Assembly (NCBI RefSeq): GCF_027941835.1
Contig: NZ_CP116005.1
Location: 4,231,501-4,295,500 of the forward strand
Direction: 5' to 3'
Length of the DNA: 64,000 nt
Source: Sphingosinicella microcystinivorans
GTDB taxonomy: Bacteria; Pseudomonadota; Alphaproteobacteria; Sphingomonadales; Sphingomonadaceae
Shown: positions 9,543 to 19,579 of the stretch, piece by piece
How positions within the stretch are numbered: the first letter of the stretch is position 1
Layout of the letters: each line of letters opens with the position of its first letter
The notes under the pieces: model-generated
Seen by the model: the letters and a program-made list of their open reading frames with translations, nothing else
Databases searched by the model: none
What the model was told of the DNA's origin: nothing
Translations under genes and position numbers: made by a program

Positions 9543-9687
9543 TCCTTGACCCCTCGCTCGTCAAAGCCAGGGTGAGGATCAGCGTGCAATAGGCACCCCC
9601 TTCGTGGGGTGATCGGCGTGCAAAAAGGACCCCTTCATCCCGGGGATTTAGTCGGCCGACTGGTTTTGATCAGTTGGCGAGAACGGG

Positions 9688-11202
9688 ATGTTGATCGTGG
9701 AGACAGTGGTTCGGATTCGGCGTGAGCATGCAGCGGGTAAGGCGATCAAGGCGATCGCTCGTGACCTTCGTTTGTCGCGGAAGGTCGTCCGCAAAGCGAT
9801 CCGGTCGCCGGAGGCGGCGTTCAACTATCAGCGCAAAGTCCAGCCGCTGCCGCGGATCGGTCCTTATCAGGATCGTCTCGATGCGCTGCTTGAGGAGAAC
9901 GAAGGTCGCGGCCGCCGCGATCGGCTACGGATGACGCGTATCCATGACCTGCTGGTGCGCGAGGGGTTCGATGGATCCTATGATGCGGTGCGCCGCTATG
10001 CGGCGCGCTGGCGTGCTGCGCGGCGGAAGGATGCTGGCGAAGGCGCACCGGCGTTCATCCCGATGACCTTCCAGCCGGGTGAGGCCTACCAGTTCGACTG
10101 GAGCCACGAGGATGTGGAGATCGCCGGCAAGCCGATGCGGGTGAAGGTGGCGCATATGCGTCTCTGCGACTCGCGCGCACCCTATGTCCGGGCCTATCCG
10201 CGCGAGGGCCAGGAGATGCTGTTCGATGCCCATGCCCGGGCGTTCGCGTTCTTCGGCGGTGTGCCGCGACGCGGTATCTACGATAATATGAAGACGGCGG
10301 TGACGGCCGTGTTCACCGGCAAGGAGCGTGTGTTCAACCGCCGCTTCCTGATCATGACCGATCATTACATGGTCGAGCCGACCGCCTGCTCGCCGGCGGC
10401 GGGATGGGAGAAGGGCCAGGTCGAGCAGCAGGTCCAGACGATCCGAGGCCGCTTCTTCCAGCCGCGACTCCGGTTCGCCAGCCTGGCCGAGCTCAACGGG
10501 TGGCTGGAGGCCGAGTGCCGGCGCTGGGCCGAGCATCATGCCCATCCCGAACGCGGGGATATTACCGTCGCCGAGGCGCTGGATATGGAGCGACCGGCCC
10601 TGCAGCCGATCCTGGCACCGTTCGACGGCTTCCATGAGAGCGAGCATGCCGTCACCGGCACCTGCCTCATCAGCTTCGATCGCAACCGCTACTCGGTCAT
10701 GTCGACGGCCGCACGCCGGACCGTTCAGGTGCGCTCCTATGCCGATCGCATCGTCATACGCTGCGGCGATGCGATCGTCGGGGAGCATGAGCGCCACTTC
10801 GGTCGGAACCGCACGATATACGATCCCTGGCATTATCTGCCGGTCCTCGCGCACAAGCCCGGCGCGCTGCGTAACGGCGCACCGTTCCAGGACTGGGATC
10901 TGCCGCCCGCCCTGCACCGATTACGGCGAAGGCTCGGCACCGGGGACGAGGCCGATCGCAGGTTCGTGCGGGTCCTCTCGGCGGTGCTCACCGATGGCCT
11001 GGAGCCGGTAGAGGCTGCCGTGCGCGAAGCGTTGGCGAACGGAACGGCCAGCGACGAGCTGATCCTCAACATCCTCTCCCGGCGCCGCGAGCCGGCGACA
11101 CCCCACAGCATCGTCACTTCGGAAGACCGGATGCTGCAGCATCCTCCGCTCGCCGACTGTGCCCGCTATGATCTGCTGCGAGGCTATGATGCAGCGGCAT
11201 GA
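9688..11202 (+). CDS. istA: IS21-family transposase IstA (element B)
   Basis: 504 residues, full length. The N-terminal HTH ([21 protein letters not shown]) is followed by the integrase core: [20 protein letters not shown] (first Asp), [16 protein letters not shown] (second Asp) and [20 protein letters not shown] (Glu). The C-terminal part ([28 protein letters not shown]) is the Mu-transposase-like domain seen in IS21. The protein is only distantly similar to IstA of element A, so the two elements are different IS21 members. It overlaps istB at its 3' end. Confidence 0.94.
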   Translation: MLIVETVVRIRREHAAGKAIKAIARDLRLSRKVVRKAIRSPEAAFNYQRKVQPLPRIGPYQDRLDALLEENEGRGRRDRLRMTRIHDLLVREGFDGSYDAVRRYAARWRAARRKDAGEGAPAFIPMTFQPGEAYQFDWSHEDVEIAGKPMRVKVAHMRLCDSRAPYVRAYPREGQEMLFDAHARAFAFFGGVPRRGIYDNMKTAVTAVFTGKERVFNRRFLIMTDHYMVEPTACSPAAGWEKGQVEQQVQTIRGRFFQPRLRFASLAELNGWLEAECRRWAEHHAHPERGDITVAEALDMERPALQPILAPFDGFHESEHAVTGTCLISFDRNRYSVMSTAARRTVQVRSYADRIVIRCGDAIVGEHERHFGRNRTIYDPWHYLPVLAHKPGALRNGAPFQDWDLPPALHRLRRRLGTGDEADRRFVRVLSAVLTDGLEPVEAAVREALANGTASDELILNILSRRREPATPHSIVTSEDRMLQHPPLADCARYDLLRGYDAAA

Positions 11203-11917
11203 TATGATCGACACGATGCGCGGCCTCGGACTCAAGGGCATGGCGGCGGCGTTCGACGAGGCGGTCACCACCGGCCTCCAGCGCAAGCGCACCACCATGG
11301 AGATACTGACCGACCTGCTCCGTGCTGAGGCGACCCACCGGGATGCAGCCTCCATCCGCTATCGGATGACGGCTGCGAGGCTGCCCGTGGTGAAGGACCT
11401 GGAGCGGTTCAGCTTCGAGGGCACACCGATCAATGAGGAGATGATCCGCTCCCTTCACGATGGCTCCTTCCTCCCGCCTCGCCGCAATATCGTGCTGGTC
11501 GGCGGCACGGGGACAGGCAAGACCCACCTCGCCATCGCGATCACCGCCAATGTCGTGCGAAGGGGCGCTCGCGCCCGCTACTTCAACACCGTCGATCTGG
11601 TGACACGCCTCGAAGAGGAGACCCGGATCGGCAAAGGCGGGACCCTGGCGGCGCAGCTGTCGCGGCTCGACCTGATCGTGCTCGACGAGCTCGGTTATCT
11701 GCCGTTCGCCCGCTCGGGAGGGCAGTTGCTGTTCCACCTCATCAGCAAGCTTTATGAGCGGACCAGCGTCATCATCACCACGAACCTCGCCTTCGGCGAA
11801 TGGCCGACCGTGTTCGGCGATCCCAAGATGACCACGGCGCTGCTCGACCGCGTCACCCACCACTGCGATATCGTCGAGACGGGCAACGACAGCTGGCGCT
11901 TCAAAAACCGCAGCTGA
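11186..11917 (+). CDS. istB: IS21-family ATPase helper IstB (element B)
   Basis: About 243 residues from ATG 11186 (or 11189), overlapping the end of istA. Walker [13 protein letters not shown], Walker [19 protein letters not shown], sensor region [20 protein letters not shown]. It ends FKNRS, a typical length and terminus. Intact, hence element B has a complete transposition gene set. Confidence 0.94.
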   Translation: MMQRHDMIDTMRGLGLKGMAAAFDEAVTTGLQRKRTTMEILTDLLRAEATHRDAASIRYRMTAARLPVVKDLERFSFEGTPINEEMIRSLHDGSFLPPRRNIVLVGGTGTGKTHLAIAITANVVRRGARARYFNTVDLVTRLEEETRIGKGGTLAAQLSRLDLIVLDELGYLPFARSGGQLLFHLISKLYERTSVIITTNLAFGEWPTVFGDPKMTTALLDRVTHHCDIVETGNDSWRFKNRS

Positions 11918-12175
11918 CAGCCACCTTCGGCGCCTTCAAAAATCTATCTTGCGCTGCGCGCGCCTCCGGTCGGGCTACGCCCGCCCTCCGCCGCACGCAG
12001 CGCAAGGCCATCTTCAACAAACCAGCATCATATTATCCGAAAAGGGGGTCCCTCTTCGACGCCGATCGGGGGTCCCTTTTGAACGCCGTTTGACAGCCAG
12101 GGGGAAGTTCAACATGGGTCAATTCTCAGTGGAAATTTATGCCCGCCCCGGGTCACTTCTCAGCGACAATCAACA

Positions 12176-12247
12176 ATCAATCCAAGACGAGGCCCACGCT
12201 CCGTAAATCTACGCCGTGAATTGTGCCAAATGTTCTGACGACGGACA
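12176..12247. mobile_element. Terminal relic of an IS3-family element (same type as the 31.8-33.4 kb copy)
   Basis: About 72 bases directly after the right end of IS21 element A are closely similar to the last 75 bases of the element ending at 33366: GACGAGGCCC-C-GCTCCG, then CCAAATGTTCTGACGAC. Only this end remains; no transposase of that element is left here. It shows that element A landed in or next to an IS3 copy whose remainder has been lost. Confidence 0.75.
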
Positions 12248-12343
12248 CCGTAGAAAACCTTTGCTTCTTCATCGACGTACCTCCTCAAAAAAGGAAAAAT
12301 CCGTCGGAAAAACTAACTTTGCAACTGGACCACTCTCGCCGTG

Positions 12344-12418
12344 TCACCTCACATCGGCGTCGACGACGCAGTCGTGCGACGTTTCCATAGACAGGTCGAT
12401 TCCGGCGTAGTGCTTCAT
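12344..12418 (-). pseudogene. IS110-family transposase, first 24 residues
   Basis: ATG at 12418 on the minus strand gives MKHYAGIDLSMETSHDCVVD and three further residues, then a stop. This is the conserved start of one IS110 subgroup (the first catalytic Asp sits in GIDLS). Nothing of the rest of the domain follows. A GGAAGCAGCC copy flanks it on both sides in inverted orientation (about 12417-12428 and 12471-12483). Confidence 0.65.
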
Positions 12419-12501
12419 GGCTGCTTCCTTCCTTCAGGTCCGACAACCAGAAGGTGCGCCGCGCAGCCGGCCCGAGGAAGCAGCCACAAATTACACGATG
12501 A

Positions 12502-12972
12502 CTCATAGGTCTGCTCCGCGCCCGCGAAGGTCTTGTTGACGGGATCAGGCAGCTGGATCGTCAGCTCAAAATGATCAGCGTATCCTCGCCTGCCTGCCAG
12601 GCCCTGATGAGCATCCCTGGCGTGGGCGTGCAAACCTCCGCTGCGTTCGCGGCCGCTGTCGACGACGCGAGCCGGTTCAAGCGATCGCGAACAGCGGGCG
12701 CCTACTTCGGGCTCGTTCCCCGACGGCACCAGTCGGGCGAGCTCGACTGGACAGGTCGCATCACCAAGCAGGGTGACAGCACAGTCCGCAAGCTCCTCTA
12801 CGAGGCGGCCAACTCGATCCTGACGCGCACCCGCCAGAGCTTCGCGCTGAAGACCTGGGCACTCAAGATCGCCAAGCGACGTGGGCTGCGAAAGGCCCGC
12901 GTTGCGCTCGCTCGCCGGCTCGCCGTCATCATGCATGCCATGCTGCGCGACGGGACCTTGTTCGAAGCTTGA
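12502..12972 (+). pseudogene. IS110-family transposase, C-terminal domain remnant
   Basis: The open stretch begins after a stop at 12499 and reads LLRAREGLVDGIRQLDRQLK, then CQALMSIPGVGVQTSAAFAA and FGLVPRRHQSGELDWTGRI. This is the C-terminal Transposase_20 domain of IS110 (serine-containing IPGVG block), complete to its normal stop. The N-terminal DEDD domain is missing. It points away from the minus-strand IS110 start at 12418, so the two halves cannot form one gene: either a rearranged copy or two different copies. Confidence 0.8.
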
Positions 12973-13225
12973 GATGCGATAGTATCCAGATGCCAGCGGT
13001 GATGCTCTCCAGCTAACCCGATGGCAGTGTCCCGCGAGGGAACGCAGGGACGGACGATCTGCGAAGGTTACCGGATGGGCTACCAAGCCCGCTTCGAGTC
13101 AATTCAACGTCCGACCTTGTAAGACCCGATACAGCACCACCGTCCTCCGGGACGGCGAGTGCGGACAGATCCTTGAAACCCTCAAGTGACAACCGCCGAG
13201 CTTCTGCAAATTACAGATCCTGTCC

Positions 13226-14227
13226 CTAGAAAACGTCCTTCGAAACCTCGACGACGATCTTCCCCATCTGCACGTTGCTTTCCATATAATTATAAGCGCC
13301 GACCGTATCGTCGAAAGGGAATATTCTGTCGACGTGAGGACGCAGCTTGCCGCTACGCAGGCCTTGGAGCACGACGTCCTTGCCGCGCGCCAGCTGATCG
13401 GGCTTGTTCACATGATTGAACATCGAGAAGGGATGGACGATCGCGGACTTTCGCACCATCGGCGCGACCGGCACTTTGAAATCGTCGCCCGAAAGCAGGC
13501 CATAAGGGAGGATGATCGCGTCCTGATCGAGGGCATCGACGTAGCTGGCCAGGAAATCGCCTCCGATCGGATCGAATGAAAGTCGCACACCCTTGCCGCC
13601 GGTGATCTCCATGATGCTGTCCCGGACATTATCGCTGTCGGTAACGATGACGTGATCGGCGCCCGATTCCAGAAGCCGGGCTTTCTTCTTATAGTTGCGG
13701 CTAGTGGCAATCGCCGTCGCGCCATACATTTTTATGATCTGCAGCGCACCGAGGCCTGCGCTGCTGCTCGCGGCCGGCACGAGAACATAATCGTCCTCGG
13801 TCATGCGCCCGACTTCGACGAGAGCAAAATAAGCCGTCAGATATTGCATCCAGGCCGAGCATCCCTCGTGCGCGTCGACACCGTCCGGCCAGGCGACCAG
13901 AAACTCCTCGGGGACGATCGCATATTCGCCCTGCACGCCGTGCCGCGTCGTGTGGAAAGGGATGGATGAGACGCGATCGCCTGGTTTGAATTGAGACACG
14001 CCGCTGCCCACGGCGTCGACGACCCCGGTCGCCTCGGATCCGATGCGCGCCGGCAGAACAGGCAAGGTGTAATGCTGCCCTCGCATGAACAACAAATCGG
14101 CACGATTGAGCGCGAACGAAGCCACCTGGAACCGGACTTCTCCGGGGCCTGGCGCTTCGAGGTCGACATCAACAAGCTGCAAAACTTCGGGATCGCCGAT
14201 TCTGTCCAAGCGCACTATTCTGGGCAT
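13226..14227 (-). CDS. Zinc-independent MDR oxidoreductase (quinone oxidoreductase-like)
   Basis: 333 residues. An N-terminal GroES-like domain (residues about 10-130) and a Rossmann domain with AASSSAGLGALQIIKMYGAT as the NADP-binding glycine motif. It lacks the Cys/His zinc ligands of alcohol dehydrogenases, so it groups with quinone oxidoreductase/enoyl reductase forms that reduce activated C=C or carbonyl bonds with NADPH. It lies 53 bp downstream of the amidohydrolase on the same strand and is the last gene of the racemase-HyuA-HyuB-amidohydrolase set. A step acting on the ring-opened product is plausible but unproven. Confidence 0.8.
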   Translation of the reverse strand: MPRIVRLDRIGDPEVLQLVDVDLEAPGPGEVRFQVASFALNRADLLFMRGQHYTLPVLPARIGSEATGVVDAVGSGVSQFKPGDRVSSIPFHTTRHGVQGEYAIVPEEFLVAWPDGVDAHEGCSAWMQYLTAYFALVEVGRMTEDDYVLVPAASSSAGLGALQIIKMYGATAIATSRNYKKKARLLESGADHVIVTDSDNVRDSIMEITGGKGVRLSFDPIGGDFLASYVDALDQDAIILPYGLLSGDDFKVPVAPMVRKSAIVHPFSMFNHVNKPDQLARGKDVVLQGLRSGKLRPHVDRIFPFDDTVGAYNYMESNVQMGKIVVEVSKDVF

Positions 14228-14280
14228 GTTTCTGTTTCCCTTGTGGAGTTTTCCCGCTTCATGCGCGGGCCAGATCGTGA

Positions 14281-15546
14281 CTATGAGAGTTCGGAAAGCC
14301 GGTTCTTGTGGAAGTGGCCATCCTTCATGATCGCAAGCAGGTGCTGGCCCTGCCCCTGAAGCAATTGCAGATCGGCGAGCGGATTGCCGTCGACGACCAA
14401 AATGTCTGCCACTGCTCCAGGCGCAATCACGCCGAGTTTCCCCTCCCGACGGACGATCTCCGCATTCACACGGGTCGCCGAGGCGATGACCTCATGCGGC
14501 TTTTCGACCTGAGCGCGCAAAAGAAATTCGCGCGACTGATAGTCGTGGGTAATGCCAAGCAAATCCGTGCCGAATCCCATCTTCACCCCTGCGGCACGAC
14601 AGATTTCGAGCGAGTTCATGCCGGCGCGGCGTACGACTGCGAGCTTTTCGAGCATCGCCTGACTGAGGCCAAGCTTTTCGCCAAGTTCGTCCAGCGCATC
14701 ATATGTGACAAGCGTCGGCACCACATAGGCGCCAGCCGCGGCGACCGACTCCGCGGCCCCCTTGTCGATCAGATTGGCGTGTTCGATCGTCCGCGCCCCG
14801 CAATGGACGGCGTGGCTGATCGCCTCCGGCGTGTAGGCGTGGGCCAGGACATAGGTGCCCCAGCGCGCAGCCTCATCCACGGCGGCGCGCAATTCTTCGG
14901 CCGAATATTGGCAACCTTCGAGAGGATCGTTCGGGGAGGACACGCCGCCCGACACCATGACCTTTATCTGGTCAGCGCCCTTGCGCATCTCATCCCGCAC
15001 TGCATGGATGATCTCGTCGACGCCGTCCGCGACACGGGAGGTCATATGCAGAGCATGGCTGCAGCTGCACGGCATCATCGTGGAATCCGTCCGGCGTCGG
15101 AAATCGCCATGCCCGCCGGTCTGGCTCAAGGCCTTGCCGGAGATGAACAGGCGCGGGCCCGGTATGGAACGGCTGGCGACCGCCTCCTTCAGGCCCCAAT
15201 CGCTTCCCGCCGCATCACGAATCGTGGTGAAGCCACGGTCCAGCATGCCGCGCATCACCACCGTTGCCCGGATCGCATTCAGAGTCTGCGGAATTTCCTC
15301 AAGCGACATAACGCGCATGTCGGTCAAGGTCGGATGGGCATGACAATCGATCAGGCCCGGCATGATCGTGCGGCCCTTCAGATCAAAGGTCTGCGCACCA
15401 TCGGCCGTGATTCTGGTGTCCGAGACTTCACGGATGATATTGCCCTCGACGAGGACGTCGACCGGTCCTTTCGGATCAGACGACGTCCCGTCGACAAGTG
15501 CCCCGTTCCGGAAGAGAACAAGCTGCTCGGCCATGGCTCGGCTCAC
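14281..15546 (-). CDS. Amidohydrolase (imidazolonepropionase-like), cytoplasmic
   Basis: 421 residues from GTG 15546 (GTGA overlap with the hyuB stop) or ATG 15534. Metal-dependent amidohydrolase: HxH in LIDCHAHPTL (His69, His71), metal-bridging Lys in QIKVMVSGG, His in YVLAHAYT and TIEHANLI, catalytic Asp in GFGTDLLG. No signal peptide, unlike the five exported amidohydrolases further right, so it acts in the cytoplasm. Translational coupling to HyuB suggests that it hydrolyses a cyclic amide or carbamoyl intermediate of the same pathway. Confidence 0.88.
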   Translation of the reverse strand: MSRAMAEQLVLFRNGALVDGTSSDPKGPVDVLVEGNIIREVSDTRITADGAQTFDLKGRTIMPGLIDCHAHPTLTDMRVMSLEEIPQTLNAIRATVVMRGMLDRGFTTIRDAAGSDWGLKEAVASRSIPGPRLFISGKALSQTGGHGDFRRRTDSTMMPCSCSHALHMTSRVADGVDEIIHAVRDEMRKGADQIKVMVSGGVSSPNDPLEGCQYSAEELRAAVDEAARWGTYVLAHAYTPEAISHAVHCGARTIEHANLIDKGAAESVAAAGAYVVPTLVTYDALDELGEKLGLSQAMLEKLAVVRRAGMNSLEICRAAGVKMGFGTDLLGITHDYQSREFLLRAQVEKPHEVIASATRVNAEIVRREGKLGVIAPGAVADILVVDGNPLADLQLLQGQGQHLLAIMKDGHFHKNRLSELS

Positions 15547-17246
15547 CCGGCCGCCTGGACGTCGAGACCGTAGATCGTGCGGGCTTGCTCGGCCGTCACA
15601 TAACCGTTCTTGACGTCCTCCAGCACCTTGTTGCGCGAGCGACGAAGCGGATCGCCAACACCCCCGCCATTGCCGGTAGCGACACGGATGACGTCATCCT
15701 TGTTTACCTGCAAACCGGAGCAAGTCGTATGGACCTCTTCGGTGCCATCGCTGCGGATGATCTTGATGTAATTGCCCGAACCGCCACGGCCGCCATCCAT
15801 ACCCCAAGACGGATATTTGGAGCGCGAATACATCGCCGTGAGCCACCAATTGTCGTCGCGGATGCGGTAATCGAGATAGATCCCCTTGCCGCCGCGATAT
15901 TCACCTTCGCCGCCCGCTTCGGGGTTCAGCGCATATTGATCGATCATCACGCCGTTGCGGGCTTCGTTGATCTCGGCGGGGCAGTTGAACGTATCGCCGT
16001 GGAAGCCGGTATATTGCGCATTTTCTCCGTCAGCGTCGCTCGAAGCGCCCCAGCCACCGATTTCCGGCTCGATGAAGCTGTGCATCTTGTGACTGTCGGG
16101 ATGCATTCCACCGATGATCGTGCCGCAGATCGAGGCATAATGGCCGGCGGACAAGCGCTCGGGCATGACCGGAGCCAGCGCCTTCCAGATGAGATCCATG
16201 TAGCGGATGCCGACCTCATAATAGAGACCCATGGCCGCTGGATGCTGCGCATTGCAGATGCTCTTGGGATCGCAGATCACCTTCATCGGGCGGAACGAGC
16301 CGGCATTGGCCGGCGTGTCGGGGCTGGTGACCGCCTTGAACACCATCTGAGCGTCGACCACGGTCGAAGCATAGGATGCGTTGAAGGGACCATTGTCCTG
16401 GTCCGGATTGCCGCGCAGGTCGACAATGAATTCATCGTCGGTGATCGTCACCTTGACGACGATCTGGCGGTCGTCGTCGAACCGGTCCTCGGCCGTGAAC
16501 GTGCCCTTCGGCATGCTCTTGAGCGCCTTGCGGCTTATGGCCTCGCCATAGGCCATATATTGGTCGATCGCGTAAACGACGGCGTCCTTCCCATATTTAC
16601 GGACGAGCTCGAGGATCCGCCTTTCGCCCGCGCGCATCGACGCCACACCAGCCCACAGATCGCCGATCATCGTGTCGGGTTGGCGAACATTGGCCGTGAG
16701 AATGTCCATGACCGACTTGATCGGCTCACCGCTCTCGAAAAGCTTGACCTCCGGAAGTTGCAGGCCCTCCTGGAAAATCTCCGTTGCGTTCGGGTCGATC
16801 GAGCCCGGTGACATGCCGCCGACGTCCACCCAGTGCGCCTTGTTGCCGACCCAGGCGATCAGTTCGCCATCGGCGAAGACCGGGAGCATCAAGGTGACGT
16901 CGTTCCCGTGGCTGACGCCGCCATGGTGCGGCCGGTTGGTCGCGAAGACGTCGCCCGACAGGATGTCACCTTGCTTGTTGTGCTTGGCGAGGACCGCTTT
17001 GATGCCCCAGTCGAGCATACCGACGAACGCGGGAATGCCCGATCCGGAAGAGGCAAGCTCGCCCTTTGCATCCGTTACGCAAACGCCAAAATCCAGCACT
17101 TCATAAATGATCGAGCTCATCGCCGTCTTGCGCATGGTCGCAAACATCTCGTCCGAGATTGCCTGGAGCGAGGACTGAATGATCTCGACGGTGATGGGAT
17201 CAATCGACCCACTATCAATCGAACTGTTCATCTTAGGGCCTTTCAC
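15543..17246 (-). CDS. hyuB: Hydantoinase B / N-methylhydantoinase (oxoprolinase) beta subunit
   Basis: 567 residues from GTG 17246 (overlaps the hyuA stop) or 562 from ATG 17231. Family marks: DPITVEIIQSSLQAISDEMF at the start, FATNRPHHGGVSHGNDVTLM in the middle, and a glycine-rich C-terminal block YRGGKGIYLDYRI. HyuA and HyuB subunits together hydrolyse hydantoins or 5-oxoproline-like rings with ATP; acetone and acetophenone carboxylases are relatives, so carboxylation is an alternative reading. The neighbouring racemase and amidohydrolase favour hydantoin-type chemistry. Cytoplasmic; coupled to both neighbours by 4-bp overlaps. Confidence 0.88.
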   Translation of the reverse strand: MKGPKMNSSIDSGSIDPITVEIIQSSLQAISDEMFATMRKTAMSSIIYEVLDFGVCVTDAKGELASSGSGIPAFVGMLDWGIKAVLAKHNKQGDILSGDVFATNRPHHGGVSHGNDVTLMLPVFADGELIAWVGNKAHWVDVGGMSPGSIDPNATEIFQEGLQLPEVKLFESGEPIKSVMDILTANVRQPDTMIGDLWAGVASMRAGERRILELVRKYGKDAVVYAIDQYMAYGEAISRKALKSMPKGTFTAEDRFDDDRQIVVKVTITDDEFIVDLRGNPDQDNGPFNASYASTVVDAQMVFKAVTSPDTPANAGSFRPMKVICDPKSICNAQHPAAMGLYYEVGIRYMDLIWKALAPVMPERLSAGHYASICGTIIGGMHPDSHKMHSFIEPEIGGWGASSDADGENAQYTGFHGDTFNCPAEINEARNGVMIDQYALNPEAGGEGEYRGGKGIYLDYRIRDDNWWLTAMYSRSKYPSWGMDGGRGGSGNYIKIIRSDGTEEVHTTCSGLQVNKDDVIRVATGNGGGVGDPLRRSRNKVLEDVKNGYVTAEQARTIYGLDVQAAG

Positions 17247-19312
17247 AAAGTGATAACCAGATTGCCGAGTTCGTCGACACGTACATCCTGATCCGGCAGA
17301 ACGACGGTGGTGCTGCCAGCCTCCTCAATCACGGCCGGACCGGCAAACTCCATTCCCGATTCGAGTCGCTCACGATCGTAAATATCAGCGGTCAGGCGAC
17401 CCAGGGTGTCATAATCGACCAGGCGAGTTCCTTTATGAGCATTGCTCACAGGCTGTCCTGTCGAAGCCAGTCTCGTGATCGGCGGCTGCTCGATCTTGCC
17501 GAAGGCGACAAGATGGTAGTTGATGAGGTGAACCTCATTCGGCAGGCGATAAGTATATTCACGCTCATAGCTGTCATGGAAGCGAGTCTGAATCGCGCCA
17601 AGCACGTCGACCGTGATCTTTTCGGCAGGCAGACGAACGCTGACGGTATGCTCCTGGCCCTCGTACCGCATGTTCGCGTAGCGTTCGAACTGAATGTCGT
17701 TGCCTACGAAACCGTCCGCCTTGAAGGCCGCGAGCGCATGCTGTTCCATTTCGTTCAACATACGCTCGATCTCTTCCACCGAACCTTCGTTCAGCGGAAC
17801 CGGACGCGTTCGCAAATAGTCTCTGCGCAGGTCGGACATCAGCATGCCCCAGGCCGAGAATACCGACGCGTTCGCAGGGATGATCACACGCGGGATGTTG
17901 AGTTCGGCTGCCAGCGCCGCGGCGTGCATCGCCCCGCCACCGCCGAACGCGATCATGGTGAAGTCGCGGGGATCGTAGCCACGATTGATGGACACGAGCT
18001 TCAACGCGTTGACCATATTGTGGTTGGCGATGCGGATGACGCCTCGTGCCGCATCCTCCGCGCTCAGGCCGAGCTTTTGGCCGAGCCGGTCGAACGCCGC
18101 GCGGACGCCTGCCATATCGGCCTGGATCTCGCCGCCCAGGAAGTAATCCGGATTTATGCGGCCCGTCATCATATTGGCGTCAGTCGTGGTCGGCTCGGTG
18201 CCACCCGCCCCATAAGCGACCGGACCGGGCTGAGCGCCGGCGCTCTTCGGCCCCACATGGAGACGGCCGACATCGTCAATCCAGGCGATAGAGCCGCCAC
18301 CATTGCCGATTTCGACGATATCAACGACCGGGGTCATGATCGGATAACCGGACGAGGTACCGCTTTTCTCAATCTGATATTTGCTGGTGACTGCAACCCG
18401 GCCATCGTCGATCAACGAACATTTCGCAGTCGTACCCCCGATGTCGAGCGCGATGATGTTGGGCTCGCCGATCAAACGTCCGAGCACCGCCGCGCCGAGC
18501 ACGCCCGATGCGGGGCCTGATTCGACCATCGTAATCGGTGTTTCCTTAGTGGCATCGACAGTGTCGACGCCGCCATTTGACTGCATGATGTACAGCGAGC
18601 CGTCAAAGCCGCCTGCATCGAGCTGGGTGGACAGGCTATCGAGATATTTGGCGGCAATCGGCTGAACGTAAGCGGAAAGCACCGCCGTGCTGCTCCGTTC
18701 ATATTCGCGCCACTCCCGCGAAATCTGGTGCGAAGCCACGACGGACACTTCCGGCCAAGCCGCGGTCACGGCTTCCAGCACGGCTTGCTCATGGGCCGGA
18801 TTGGCATAAGCGTGAAGCAGCGAGATCGCGATGGCTTGCACGTCTTCCTGCCGGAAATGTGCCAGGATCGGATCGAGTTCTTCGAGCAAGAGCGGCCTGT
18901 AGACCTCGCCCTTGTGAGTCATTCGCTCGGTGATCTCCATGCGCAAGTGCCGCGGCACGAACACTTCGGGCTTGCGGTAGCGCAAGTTGAAATAATCGGG
19001 CCGGTCACCGCGACCGATTTCGAGAACATCGCGAAAACCGCGCGTCGTGATAAGGGCGGTTTTTACGCCTTTCCGCTCGGTCAGGGCATTGATCACCACG
19101 GTGGTTCCGTGGGCGAAAAACTCCACGTCGGCGATATTGATGTCGGCCTTGGTGAGAGTGTTCATCACTCCCTTTTCGAAATTTGGCGGAGTCGTATGGG
19201 CTTTCGCCGTGCGTACCGCTTCCAGCCCTCCGGTCTGCGCATCCACTTCGTAATAAACCAGGTCCGTAAAAGTGCCGCCGACGTCAGTCGCCAGCCGAAT
19301 CTTCTTGCTCAT
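17243..19312 (-). CDS. hyuA: Hydantoinase A / oxoprolinase alpha subunit (ATP-dependent)
   Basis: About 689 residues from ATG 19312, preceded by GGAGTGG. The N-terminal actin-like ATPase fold is marked by LATDVGGTFTDLV and, later, IIALDIGGTTAKCSLID; also ESGPASGVLGA and AFGGGGAMHAAALA. This subunit phosphorylates or activates the amide so that the ring can be opened with HyuB. Runs directly into hyuB with a 4-bp overlap. A second, distinct HyuA lies at 53669-55726, so the window has two such systems. Confidence 0.9.
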   Translation of the reverse strand: MSKKIRLATDVGGTFTDLVYYEVDAQTGGLEAVRTAKAHTTPPNFEKGVMNTLTKADINIADVEFFAHGTTVVINALTERKGVKTALITTRGFRDVLEIGRGDRPDYFNLRYRKPEVFVPRHLRMEITERMTHKGEVYRPLLLEELDPILAHFRQEDVQAIAISLLHAYANPAHEQAVLEAVTAAWPEVSVVASHQISREWREYERSSTAVLSAYVQPIAAKYLDSLSTQLDAGGFDGSLYIMQSNGGVDTVDATKETPITMVESGPASGVLGAAVLGRLIGEPNIIALDIGGTTAKCSLIDDGRVAVTSKYQIEKSGTSSGYPIMTPVVDIVEIGNGGGSIAWIDDVGRLHVGPKSAGAQPGPVAYGAGGTEPTTTDANMMTGRINPDYFLGGEIQADMAGVRAAFDRLGQKLGLSAEDAARGVIRIANHNMVNALKLVSINRGYDPRDFTMIAFGGGGAMHAAALAAELNIPRVIIPANASVFSAWGMLMSDLRRDYLRTRPVPLNEGSVEEIERMLNEMEQHALAAFKADGFVGNDIQFERYANMRYEGQEHTVSVRLPAEKITVDVLGAIQTRFHDSYEREYTYRLPNEVHLINYHLVAFGKIEQPPITRLASTGQPVSNAHKGTRLVDYDTLGRLTADIYDRERLESGMEFAGPAVIEEAGSTTVVLPDQDVRVDELGNLVITL

Positions 19313-19579
19313 TCCATACCACTCCAACAAATCTGCCCGCATCGAGACGGTGAAAGCGTCCCGATTGAGGGCGACGCGTTCATACGCTCACGAGAAATTG
19401 AAATTCAGGCTTGTCCACCAAGCTTACGCTCCCGGAAGATACAAACAATCGCGGTTTCGCCGCGCAAGACATAGGCAGTCGAAGCATCGCTTGTGGCAAC
19501 GGGCGCATGTTCAACGCCGTTGGAACGTAGATCACGGAGCTCTCCCGCGATGCTCGACCTATAAGATGATTTCCAGCCC

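Larger units (their letters stand above)
9573..12095 (+). mobile_element. IS21-family element B nested in element A, with 7-bp target duplication
   Basis: A 2523-bp element with TG...CA ends: left TGAGGATCAGCGTGCAATAG (9573 on), right the complement of TGTCAAACGGCGTTCAAAAG (ending at 12095). Two GCGTKCAAnAGGnACCCC-like subterminal repeats lie at each end, the IS21 pattern. It is flanked by the perfect direct repeat GCCAGGG (9566-9572 and 12096-12102). istA and istB are both intact on the plus strand, opposite to the host element. It is the younger of the two IS21 copies. Confidence 0.92.
7153..12175 (-). mobile_element. IS21-family element A, split by a nested IS21 element
   Basis: Both outer ends read TGTTGATTGTCGCTGAG followed by AAGTGACCCGGG (left, 7153 on; right, the complement ending at 12175). 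The subterminal repeat CTGAGAAGTGACCC recurs at the left end, as is usual for IS21. Genes istA and istB run on the minus strand. A second IS21 element (9573-12095) interrupts the stretch upstream of istA. Without it and one duplication copy the element would be about 2.49 kb, normal for IS21. No matching target duplication flanks 7153 and 12175, so one side has been rearranged. Its istA carries a frameshift, so it is probably inactive. Confidence 0.88.

Noticed and set aside
14308-15573. A 421-codon plus-strand frame opposite the cytoplasmic amidohydrolase
   Set aside because: Mirror of a clear amidohydrolase gene on the minus strand; Arg/Asp-rich composition and no recognisable motif.
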